Shown here: one piece after another, positions 56,992 to 64,000 of the stretch | How positions within the stretch are numbered: position 1 is the first letter of the stretch | Layout: the number at the start of each line of letters is the position of its first letter | NCBI GenBank assembly: GCA_018970445.1 | Contig: JAGWWF010000003.1 | Span: 108,984 to 172,983, forward strand | Direction: 5' to 3' | Length of the DNA stretch: 64,000 bases | Source of the DNA: Alphaproteobacteria bacterium | GTDB taxonomy: Bacteria > Pseudomonadota > Alphaproteobacteria > Sphingomonadales > Sphingomonadaceae | The notes under the pieces: model-generated | Databases searched by the model: none | What the model was told of the DNA's origin: nothing | The model's input: the letters and a program-made list of their open reading frames with translations, nothing else | Position numbers and translations under genes: made by a program

Positions 56992-57791
56992 ACCTGCGCC
57001 CCAATCCGCTTTCTGGCCGCGGAAAGCCGGGCCAGCGCCGGCACGATGCTGGGCCCGGCGCAGCTGATCAGCCGTTCGTGGAAGCGGGCCATCACCACCC
57101 GGCCGGCCAGCCGGCGCAAGATGGGATGGCGGCTCATCCGATCATCGTTGCGGGCATCGGCAAACAGCACGCGCGGCGGGCGGGCGGCCAGATATTCCAG
57201 CGGCAGCACATCCCACATCTTCAGGCCGTAATCGGCGCTGGCATTGCGAAAACCGGCCACGCGCAGCAGTTCATCGGCCAGCGTGCCCGCCCCCGGCACC
57301 AGGCCATCGCCCTGCCAGATCAGCGCCGGCACGGCCAGGCCCGGCCGACGTGCGGCGGCCACAGCCGCATCGATGCGTGCCACCAGCGCCGCCCCGCGCT
57401 GCCGTTGGCCGGCGGCAGCAGCAATGGCCAGCACCTGGGCGCGGCTGGCAGCCAGCGTGTCGGCGACGCCAAACATCTGCACCTTCACCCCCATCCGCCT
57501 CAGCGCGGCAATGGTGGCAGGCGCCTCGTGGGCACCGGCCAGCACCAGATCGGGGCGCAGCGCGACAATCTCCTCCGCCGTGCCCGATGTGGCGGCAAAG
57601 CGCGCCGCCACGCCCAGCGGAATGGAGGTGGCGGCGGCATCCTTGGAATAATGGCTGATGGCGGCAATCTGCCGGGCATCGGCCACCGCCACCAGCACCG
57701 CGTCAACACACGGGTTGGTGGAAACAATGCGCATTGGTTGCGCTGCTGCCGGCACAGCCAGCAGCAGCAAGCAAAGGCGCAGCGCCGTCAT
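56988..57791 (-). CDS. btuF: Cobalamin ABC transporter substrate-binding protein
   Basis: Periplasmic binding protein of 267 residues with a signal peptide (MTALRLCLLLLAVPAAA). MRIVSTNPCVDAVLVAVAD, VALRPDLVLAGAHEAPATIA and the long central helix are typical of the BtuF/FhuD type with two lobes. It should pass B12 from the receptor to BtuCD. ATG 57791 overlaps the btuB stop by one base; a GTG one codon upstream is the alternative. Confidence 0.88.
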   Translation of the reverse strand: MTALRLCLLLLAVPAAAQPMRIVSTNPCVDAVLVAVADARQIAAISHYSKDAAATSIPLGVAARFAATSGTAEEIVALRPDLVLAGAHEAPATIAALRRMGVKVQMFGVADTLAASRAQVLAIAAAAGQRQRGAALVARIDAAVAAARRPGLAVPALIWQGDGLVPGAGTLADELLRVAGFRNASADYGLKMWDVLPLEYLAARPPRVLFADARNDDRMSRHPILRRLAGRVVMARFHERLISCAGPSIVPALARLSAARKRIGAQV

Positions 57792-59668
57792 CACAAGGCC
57801 ACGCGCAACCCGGCATAGGCAGCGCGGCCGGGCTGGCCAAAGTTGAGCGCGGTCTCATAGGCCGCATCGAACAGATTATCGATCCGTGCCGTCAGCTCCA
57901 GATGCCGGCCGATCGGCAGGGCCGCCCGCACATCCACCAGCGTGTAGCCGGGCAACACAGCCGTGTTGGCAGCATTCTCAAAGCTGCGGCCCACATTGGT
58001 GACGCTGAACCCGGTGCCCAGGCCAAAGCCCCAGCGGTAATCCACCAGCAGGCTGCTGCTCATCTCCGGCCGGCGGGCCAGGCGGCGGTTCTGGTTGGCG
58101 TTGCCGGGGCTCGTGTTGCGGCTGTCCACCAGGCCGTGGGTGAATTGCAGGGTCAGCGCGGTGGTCGGCCGCATGGTCAGCGCCAGTTCCAGCCCCTGCG
58201 CGCGGGCGCGGGCGACATTGTCATAGGTGCCAAAAGGCCGGCCGGTGCAGATGCCGGTCTGGCCCGGGCAGCCGATGAAGATGATCAGATCGCTGGACAG
58301 GCGGTGGAACCAGGTGGCGCCGATCTCCAGCCGGCCGTCGGCCAGCCGCTGCGTCACCCCGGCATCCCAGCCGGCCGAGCGTTCGGGTCGCAACTGCTGG
58401 TTGCCGAAATTGCTCAGCAGCTGGAACAGCGATGGCGCCCGGAAGCCTTCGGCATGGCTGGCGCGCAGCGTGGTGCCGGTGCGTTCGATCATATAGACGC
58501 CGCTGGCCCCGAACGTCGTCGCGCCGCCGAACCGGTCATGATCATCATGGCGCAGCCCGGCGGTGAGGGTGAGGCCGCCGATCGGGCTGGCCACGGCTTG
58601 CGCATACAGGCTGTGGATGCGCGCCCGTGCCCTGGTGGGCGCGCCGCCAAAGCTGGCCGTGGTGTAGCGCGACACCTCCCGTTCGGCCCCGAATGTGGCC
58701 TGCCAGCCATCGGCCAGATCGATCACGCCCTGATATTCCAGTCGCTCGTTGCGGCCCTGGCCATCGAAGCTGACGAACGGTGCCCCATCCAGCGCGGTGT
58801 TGCGGCGATCGGTATCGGTATAGGCAAGGCCCAGCCGGTTGCGCCAGCGGCCATCAAGCAGGGCGGCGTTCAGGCCGGTGTAGGCGACGATCTCGCGGGT
58901 GATATTCTCCTCGTTCACGTCGCCGAAGCTGAAGTTGGGCGGAGCAAAGCCATCGGCATTGAACCGGCCGCGCGAATAGAAACCGCGGGCATCGATCGAG
59001 ATGTCGTCGGTCACGGCCAGATTGAAATTGGCGTTGGCCCCGATATTCTCATAGCCATCGCGCTCCCGCCCGCCGCGGCGTTCCGAAAAATTGGAAATGC
59101 CGTCGCTGCGCAGCCAGCCGCCGCCGACACTGGCCGCAAGCGGGCCGAATTTGCCGGAAACATTGGCCACCAGATTGGCGGTGTTGCGCCAGCCCACTTC
59201 GGCGCGGGCATTGGCGCGCAGATCCTCGCCGGGCTGGCGCGTCACCATGTTGACCACCCCGCCAATGGCCTGGCTGCCCCACAGCACCGATTGCGCGCCG
59301 CGCAGCACCTCGATGCGTTCGATATTGCCCACCAGCAGATTGCCGAAATTGAAGCCGCCGCCCACGGTGGAGGGATCGTTCAGCTTCACCCCATCGATCA
59401 GCGCCACGGTCTGATCGCTTTCCGCGCCGCGAATGGACACGGTGGCCACCGCGCCCAGGCCGCCGTTGCGCACGATGGTGACGCCGGGCAGCGTGCGCAG
59501 CACATCGACGACCGTCTGGTTCTGGCGGCGATCCAGTTCGGGCCGATCGACCACACTGATCGACTGGCCCACCCGGTTCAGCGGCTGCGGCGTGCGGTTG
59601 GCGGTGACGACGATGGTTTCGGCCGGCAGGGCGGCAGCCCCGGCCAGCATCAGCGTTGCGATGATCAT
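57791..59668 (-). CDS. btuB: TonB-dependent vitamin B12 receptor
   Basis: Outer-membrane receptor of 625 residues. A signal peptide leads into the TonB box region (ETIVVTANRTPQPLNRVG), a plug domain with VVDVLRTLPGVTIVRNGG, IRGAESDQTVALIDGVKLND and IERIEVLRGAQSVLWGSQAI, and a 22-strand barrel ending LRVAL. It imports cobalamin with energy from TonB. It is first in btuB-F-C-D and is preceded by a cobalamin riboswitch. AGGAGG lies before ATG 59668, inside a masking hairpin. Confidence 0.93.
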   Translation of the reverse strand: MIIATLMLAGAAALPAETIVVTANRTPQPLNRVGQSISVVDRPELDRRQNQTVVDVLRTLPGVTIVRNGGLGAVATVSIRGAESDQTVALIDGVKLNDPSTVGGGFNFGNLLVGNIERIEVLRGAQSVLWGSQAIGGVVNMVTRQPGEDLRANARAEVGWRNTANLVANVSGKFGPLAASVGGGWLRSDGISNFSERRGGRERDGYENIGANANFNLAVTDDISIDARGFYSRGRFNADGFAPPNFSFGDVNEENITREIVAYTGLNAALLDGRWRNRLGLAYTDTDRRNTALDGAPFVSFDGQGRNERLEYQGVIDLADGWQATFGAEREVSRYTTASFGGAPTRARARIHSLYAQAVASPIGGLTLTAGLRHDDHDRFGGATTFGASGVYMIERTGTTLRASHAEGFRAPSLFQLLSNFGNQQLRPERSAGWDAGVTQRLADGRLEIGATWFHRLSSDLIIFIGCPGQTGICTGRPFGTYDNVARARAQGLELALTMRPTTALTLQFTHGLVDSRNTSPGNANQNRRLARRPEMSSSLLVDYRWGFGLGTGFSVTNVGRSFENAANTAVLPGYTLVDVRAALPIGRHLELTARIDNLFDAAYETALNFGQPGRAAYAGLRVAL

Positions 59669-59672
59669 GTGA

Positions 59673-59695
59673 CCTCCTGAGGTTGAGACAGGAGG
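59673..59695 (-). promoter_or_regulatory. Hairpin masking the btuB ribosome binding site
   Basis: On the minus strand CCTCCTG (59689-59695) can pair with CAGGAGG (59673-59679) across a 9-base loop. The second arm contains the AGGAGG Shine-Dalgarno of btuB, five bases before the ATG. This is the expected expression platform for riboswitch control of translation. An alternative pairing that would free the site was not worked out. Confidence 0.7.
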
Positions 59696-59824
59696 CCGCG
59701 CCCGCCAATGCGGGGCATGATGGGCCAGGGCCGATCCGGCATGCGCACACCTCCCTTCGTGTCGTCACGCGGAGGCAATGCCCCGATCACGCGGATGGTC
59801 CCGTCCGCACGAAGGATCGACCGT

Positions 59825-60005
59825 GAAGGGCAGGTCTCCTGGCTTCCGGGTCAACACGGTCGCCCCGCCTTCCCAGCCGCATGGCCAGTGGCATCATCGG
59901 ACGACCGCTCTCCGGTCACAGTTGCGGGCACAGCCCCGGCCTGCTGGCTTGGCGCCAGATTTCCGGGTTCCCTGTTAGGCCCCTTGCGGGGCACCCTTCA
60001 CATCT
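59825..60005 (-). promoter_or_regulatory. Cobalamin riboswitch
   Basis: Read on the minus strand, the conserved blocks occur in order: GGTGCCCC and GGGAACCCGGAAA early, GCCAGCAGGCC, CCGCAACTGTGACCGG, and the B12 box AGCCAGGAGACCTGCC (bases 59844-59829). Together these define the cobalamin class. It lies about 160 bases upstream of btuB. B12 binding should reduce expression of the uptake operon. The outer limits are approximate. The 376-base gap 59669-60044 holds no gene. Confidence 0.95.
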
Positions 60006-60044
60006 GCCGGCATGGCGGCAATCGCCGGTCTTGGCAAGAGCGGT

Positions 60045-60464
60045 TCAGGCCACCGGGCTGTCGGCGGTGGCGCTTTCGAGGGCGAAGATGATGAACTCCG
60101 CCGGCTTCACGGGCGCCACGCCAACAAGGGCGCGCATCCGGCCGACGGCCAGATCAGCCTCTTGATGGCTGGTGCGGTCGCAGCGCACGAAAAAGCCGTG
60201 CTCCGGCGTGCTGCCCAGCAGGATGCCGGCCTGCCAGTGCGGCATCAGCACGGCCTGCACGGCGGCGGCCACCCGCGCCCACAGGGCCGGATCATTGGGT
60301 TCGAACGCGGCAAAGCGGATGCTGTCTTCGCATTGCGCCTTGATGTCGGCCAACAGCTGTTCCAGCGATTTGGGGGCCTTGCCGGTGCCTGGCCGGCGGC
60401 GCGGGGCGGCGGCCGCGGCCGTTTCGGCCACAGGCTGTTCGGGCCGAATGATGGTCCTGCCCAT
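60045..60464 (-). CDS. Stand-alone phage tail-sheath C-terminal domain protein
   Basis: A 139-residue protein. After a low-complexity start (about 1-33), residues 34-128 look like the C-terminal domain of contractile-tail sheath proteins: FAAFEPNDPALWARV (52-66), LMPHWQAGILLGSTPEHGFF (73-92), VRCDRTSH (93-100) and GVAPVKPAEFIIFAL (115-129). The larger N-terminal sheath domains are absent and no other tail, tube or baseplate gene is nearby. Its ATG overlaps the stop of the transketolase-like gene (TGATG), so the two are probably made together. Function unknown. Confidence 0.78.
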   Translation of the reverse strand: MGRTIIRPEQPVAETAAAAAPRRRPGTGKAPKSLEQLLADIKAQCEDSIRFAAFEPNDPALWARVAAAVQAVLMPHWQAGILLGSTPEHGFFVRCDRTSHQEADLAVGRMRALVGVAPVKPAEFIIFALESATADSPVA

Positions 60465-62773
60465 CAATGCGCCCTTGCGCCGGCCAGCAAGGCCTGCGCC
60501 ATTGCCGCCACCACCGCTGCTTCGTCCAGGCCATAGGTGTCGAACAGATCAACCAAATCGCCGGTCTGGCCAAACCGGTCAACGCCCAGCGGCACCACGC
60601 GCTGGCCCAGCACGCCGCCCAGCCACGACAGGCTGGCGGGGGCGGCATCGCACAAGGTCACCAGCCGCGCGCCGGGCCGCAACAGGGCCAGCAGCCTGGC
60701 GACATGGCTGTTGTCCGCATCGGCGCGCCAGCCGCGATGCAGCAGATCGGGGCTGGTGACGGCCAGCAGCCCCAGGCCCGGCACCTCGTCGTGCAGCGCG
60801 TCCCACGCCGCCAGGGCTTCGGGCATCACCGCGCCCATCGCCACGATGGCGGCCTCTGCCCCCGGTGCGGGCGGGCGCAGCCAGTATGCGCCGGCCACTG
60901 CCCCGGCCTGCCAGCCGGCATCGCGGCGGGCTTCCTGGGCAATGCTGCGGGTGGACAGGCGGAAATAGACGCTTTCGCCGTCAGGATCCTGCACATGGCC
61001 AAAGCCATGGTGCAGCAGCAGCGCCAGTTCATCGGCAAAGGCCGGTTCATAATGGGTGAGGCCGGGCTGGCCCATGGCGATCAGCGGCGGGTTGATCGAT
61101 TGGTGCGCCCCGCCTTCCGGCCCCAGCGCCAGGCCCGAAGGCGTTGCCACCAGGATGAAGCGGGCATCCTGATAACAGCCATAGTTCAGCGCATCGAGGC
61201 CACGGGCGATGAACGGATCATAGACCGTGCCGATCGGGATCAGCCGCGTGCCGAACAGCGGCGCCGCCAGCCCTGCGGCGGCCAGCACCAGAAACAGATT
61301 ATGTTCGGCAATGCCCAGTTCGACATGCTGGCCGGCGCTGCCGCCCTGCCATTTCTGCGGGCTGGGGATTTTTGCGGCACGGAACACGTCGGGCATCTGC
61401 TGCCGCCGGAACAGGCCGCGGGCGTTCACCCACGGCCCCAGCCCGGTGGACACCGTCACATCCGGTGAGGTGGTGACAATGCGGGCCGCCAGCGGCGCCG
61501 CCGTCTTGGCCAGATCGAACAGGATGCGGCCGAAGGCGGCTTGCGTGGATTGTTCCGCCCCGCCCGGCACCGGGATGGCTGGCACCGGCACGGCATCAAA
61601 CGCCCGGTCGTGCGGCAGCCTGGCTGCCGGGCTGGCCGCGACAAAGGCCTTCAGCGCGGCGGCCTGGTTGTCGCCCAGCCCGGCCCAGGGCTCCCACTCG
61701 GCCCCGGCCGCAATGCCCAGCTGCGCACGCAGCCCCTCGATCTGGGTGGGGGTCATCAGGCCGGCGTGATTGTCCTTGTGGCCGGCAAAGGGCAGGCCGC
61801 GGCCCTTGACCGTATAGGCGATGATCAGGCAGGGCCGATCATCGCTGGCCGCCTGCGCATAGGCATCCAGCAGGCTGGCCATGCAGTGCCCGCCCAGATC
61901 GGTCATCAGCAGCGCCAGCGCCTCGTCATCATGCGCCGCCAATATCGGTGCCACCGCATCGCCCAGATCGGCCAGCAGCCGCGCCCGCCAGGCCGCCCCG
62001 CCCTGATAGGTGAGCGCGGCATAATCGGCATTGGGGCAGGCATCGAACCAGCCATCCAGCGCCGCCCCGCCCGGCCCGGCCACGGCGGCTGCCAGCCGCC
62101 GGCCATGTTTCAGGGTGATGACCCGCCAGCCACAGGTTTCGAACATGTCGTCGAACCGGCGGAACATGCGATCGGCGGTGGTGTGATCCAGGCTCTGGCG
62201 GTTGTAATCGACGATCCACCACAGATTGCGCACATCGTGCTTGTAGCCTTCGATCAGCGCCTCATAGATATTGCCTTCGTCCAGCTCGGCATCGCCCATC
62301 AGCGCGATCATCCGGCCCATCTGTTCGGGCGCCAGCTGGCCATGCGCCACCAGATAATCCTGGAACAGGCTGGCAAAGGCCGTCACCGCCACGCCCAGGC
62401 CCACGCTGCCGGTGGAAAAATCCACCGGAATCGCATCCTTGGTGCGGCTGGGATAGGATTGCGCCCCGCCAAAGGCCCGGAACGCCTTGAGCCGTTCCAC
62501 GCTCTGGTTGCCCAGCAGATAATGGATGGCGTGCAGCAGCGGCCCGGCGTGCGGTTTCACCGCCACGCGGTCGTTGGGGCCAAGCGCCGCGAAATACAGG
62601 CTGGCCATGATGCTGGACATGCTGGCGCAGCTGGCCTGGTGGCCGCCCACCTTCAGCCCGTCGCGACTGTACCGCAGGTGATTGGCGTTGTGGATGGTCC
62701 AGCTTGCCAGCCAGCGCAGCCTGGCATCCAGGGTTTCAAGATGGGCGATGGTTTCCGGTGTGGGGGGCAGCAT
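60464..62773 (-). CDS. Transketolase-like/AceE-like ThDP enzyme
   Basis: A thiamine-diphosphate enzyme of 769 residues. The N-terminal domain has LKVGGHQASCASMSSIMAS, VKPHAGPLLHAIHYLLGN and the ThDP/Mg segment MGDAELDEGNIYEALIEG...NRQSLD. The pyrimidine-binding domain follows (VELGIAEHNLFLVLAAAGL), then a transketolase C-terminal domain. The GGH and GDAELDE segments resemble the homodimeric pyruvate dehydrogenase E1 (AceE) more than ordinary transketolase, but it is shorter than AceE. No lipoyl acyltransferase gene is near. Substrate uncertain. ATG 62773 is chosen; the frame continues upstream. Confidence 0.85.
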   Translation of the reverse strand: MLPPTPETIAHLETLDARLRWLASWTIHNANHLRYSRDGLKVGGHQASCASMSSIMASLYFAALGPNDRVAVKPHAGPLLHAIHYLLGNQSVERLKAFRAFGGAQSYPSRTKDAIPVDFSTGSVGLGVAVTAFASLFQDYLVAHGQLAPEQMGRMIALMGDAELDEGNIYEALIEGYKHDVRNLWWIVDYNRQSLDHTTADRMFRRFDDMFETCGWRVITLKHGRRLAAAVAGPGGAALDGWFDACPNADYAALTYQGGAAWRARLLADLGDAVAPILAAHDDEALALLMTDLGGHCMASLLDAYAQAASDDRPCLIIAYTVKGRGLPFAGHKDNHAGLMTPTQIEGLRAQLGIAAGAEWEPWAGLGDNQAAALKAFVAASPAARLPHDRAFDAVPVPAIPVPGGAEQSTQAAFGRILFDLAKTAAPLAARIVTTSPDVTVSTGLGPWVNARGLFRRQQMPDVFRAAKIPSPQKWQGGSAGQHVELGIAEHNLFLVLAAAGLAAPLFGTRLIPIGTVYDPFIARGLDALNYGCYQDARFILVATPSGLALGPEGGAHQSINPPLIAMGQPGLTHYEPAFADELALLLHHGFGHVQDPDGESVYFRLSTRSIAQEARRDAGWQAGAVAGAYWLRPPAPGAEAAIVAMGAVMPEALAAWDALHDEVPGLGLLAVTSPDLLHRGWRADADNSHVARLLALLRPGARLVTLCDAAPASLSWLGGVLGQRVVPLGVDRFGQTGDLVDLFDTYGLDEAAVVAAMAQALLAGARAH

Positions 62774-62832
62774 CCCGCGCCCTTGCCGCCAAACGCGCGG
62801 GCGTGCAACGTGGCACATCAGGAGAATGTTGG

Positions 62833-63438
62833 ATGCTGCTCTGGTCTGCCCCCGATCCCGCCCCCAATCCGCGCCGCGTGCGGCTGTTCCTGAAGGCCAA
62901 GGGGCTCCACATCGAAGAACGCATGGTCTCGCTGATGGCGCGGGAGCACAAGTCCGACACGGTGGTGGCCCTGAACCCGCGCGGCCAGGTGCCGTTTCTG
63001 GAACTGGATGATGGCCGGGTGATCGCCGAAACGATCAGCATCTGCCGCTACCTCGATGATCTCAACCCCAACCCGCCGCTGATCGGCAGCGATGCGTTCG
63101 AACGGGCCGAAACCGACATGTGGGTCCGCCGGGTGGAAACCGGGCTGGGCACGCCGGTTGGCCTGTTCTGGCAGCATGGCAACCCCTTGACTGCCAGGAT
63201 CGTGCAGCAGATACCGGCGATGGGTGAAGCAGCCCGCGCGCAGGCGCTGGCCATGCTGGGCTGGTTCGATGGCCAGCTCACAGGGCGCGACTGGCTGGCC
63301 GGCAGCCGCTTCACCCTGGCCGATATCGCGCTGCTTTCCATCGTCGATTTTGCTGGCTGGATCGGGCTGGCGATGCCGGATGAGGCGGCGACGCTCAAGG
63401 CCTGGCACGCGCGGATCGGGGAGCGGCTGGGGATTTAG
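62833..63438 (+). CDS. Glutathione S-transferase family protein
   Basis: A 201-residue GST with an N-terminal thioredoxin-like domain (residues 1-75: PNPRRVRLFLKAKGL, NPRGQVPFLELDDGRVIAET, SICRYLDDL) and a helical C-terminal domain (SRFTLADIALLSIVDFAGWI). The SxP-like region near residue 5-12 carries Ser/Pro residues, as in bacterial theta-like enzymes. It should conjugate glutathione to electrophiles. ATG 62833 has GGAG eight bases upstream. It is divergent from the transketolase-like gene. Confidence 0.9.
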   Translation: MLLWSAPDPAPNPRRVRLFLKAKGLHIEERMVSLMAREHKSDTVVALNPRGQVPFLELDDGRVIAETISICRYLDDLNPNPPLIGSDAFERAETDMWVRRVETGLGTPVGLFWQHGNPLTARIVQQIPAMGEAARAQALAMLGWFDGQLTGRDWLAGSRFTLADIALLSIVDFAGWIGLAMPDEAATLKAWHARIGERLGI

Positions 63439-63460
63439 CGCGCGCCCCGTCACCCCGGCT

Positions 63461-64000
63461 TCAGAAGAACAATTTCCGCAACGACAGCGACACGGTGCGC
63501 CCCAGCGGATCAAGCTGATCGCGCAGATAGCCTAGCGGTTCGGCCCCGGTGCGGTTGCGCACGTTGATGCGGTCGTTCAGGATATTGTCCACATTCAGGC
63601 TGATGCGGCTGCCGCGCAGCCAGGGGATGCGGGTCAACACCTCCTGCCGCTGGCCCAGATCGACGAACAGGCGCAGATTGGCCGTGGTGCGCGGCGAGAA
63701 GAACAGATCGTTGGGCGATTGCGTTGCACCTGATGGATCGACCAGCACGTTGGTGGCCGATTGCCAGTTCACGCTGAGCCGCCCGCCAAAGCCGCGGCGG
63801 CCAGCCCCGGCGCGCAATTCAAGCTGGTGACGCGGTGCACCGCCCTGATTGCCGATTGCCGAACCATTGAGCAGATCGAGCACGGGCACGCCCGGGCGGA
63901 TGCCGATCTCGTTCTGGAATGTCCAGGTGTGGAACAGGGCCAGCTGCAGGCGCCCATCCAGGAAGCCGCGCGGCGGGCCGCCGCCACCGCCGCCACGAAA
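63461..64000 (-). CDS. TonB-dependent receptor, C-terminal part, cut by window edge
   Basis: The frame is open to the right edge, so only the last 179 codons are seen. Features are a Gly-rich loop (RGGGGGGPPRGFLDG), strand-like repeats (RLQLALFHTWTF, GGRLSVNWQSATNVLVD, TANLRLFVDLGQ, ISLNVDNILNDR) and the ending VSLSLRKLFF with C-terminal Phe, as for barrel proteins recognised by Bam. SLNVDNILNDRINVRN is the usual last-strand motif of TonB receptors. The substrate cannot be inferred. Confidence 0.85.
   Translation of the reverse strand, partial: FRGGGGGGPPRGFLDGRLQLALFHTWTFQNEIGIRPGVPVLDLLNGSAIGNQGGAPRHQLELRAGAGRRGFGGRLSVNWQSATNVLVDPSGATQSPNDLFFSPRTTANLRLFVDLGQRQEVLTRIPWLRGSRISLNVDNILNDRINVRNRTGAEPLGYLRDQLDPLGRTVSLSLRKLFF

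Noticed and set aside
60045..60464. Remnant of a prophage or contractile injection system
   Set aside because: No tube, baseplate, capsid, integrase or att site is nearby. The gene is coupled to a metabolic gene and has host-like composition.

Overview
The window is a compact, GC-rich stretch of a bacterial chromosome with about 60 protein genes, one tRNA and two riboswitches. Gene content points to an alphaproteobacterium, most likely of the order Sphingomonadales: a Sphingomonas-type isoleucyl-tRNA synthetase, lspA followed by a DUF3035 (BamF-like) lipoprotein gene, DUF6456, COQ4, the Anbu cluster, TonB receptors and tamA-tamB. Many neighbours overlap by 1-8 bases. I see no phage, plasmid, insertion sequence or CRISPR array. 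This assignment rests on recognising families by eye; no database was searched.

Layout. 1-3.9 kb: 3' part of ileS, lspA, a lipoprotein and a GFA-domain gene. 3.9-7.7 kb (minus): dnaJ-like, yihY, fabI, aroC. 7.7-11.4 kb: S1/P1 nuclease, zinc metallopeptidase and three membrane or anchored proteins of unknown role. 11.4-17.5 kb: tamA-tamB. 17.5-20.6 kb: a leucine-type dehydrogenase, tRNA-His, a sodC-like lipoprotein, a DUF6456 gene and an XRE regulator. 20.6-27.4 kb (minus): one tightly packed operon, cinA-lapA-pyrF-trpF-trpB-trpA-accD-folC. 27.4-36.8 kb: map, a cyclophilin, small membrane genes, TPP-riboswitch/thiC, an alpha-L-fucosidase, coq4 and radC. 36.9-41 kb: the Anbu cluster (circularly permuted ATP-grasp, alpha-E, transglutaminase, proteasome-like Anbu). 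41-50.4 kb: MFS transporter, SDR, MBL hydrolase, an RND efflux pair, DUF445 and GNAT. 50.4-60 kb (minus): an ABC ATPase with an ABC-permease/M1-peptidase fusion, an ArsR regulator, and a btuB-F-C-D vitamin B12 uptake operon under a cobalamin riboswitch. 60-64 kb: a transketolase-like enzyme coupled to a lone phage-sheath C-terminal domain, a GST and the end of a TonB receptor.

Points that stand out. (1) Two different palindromic repeat families occur as inverted doublets inside ileS without breaking its frame, next to a patch of unusually low GC. The same families recur between trpB and trpA and after thiC. (2) A 139-residue protein made of little more than a contractile-tail sheath C-terminal domain is translationally coupled to a ThDP enzyme. 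(3) The Anbu cluster is complete and its biological role is still unsettled. (4) The btuB leader combines a cobalamin riboswitch with a hairpin that masks the Shine-Dalgarno sequence.
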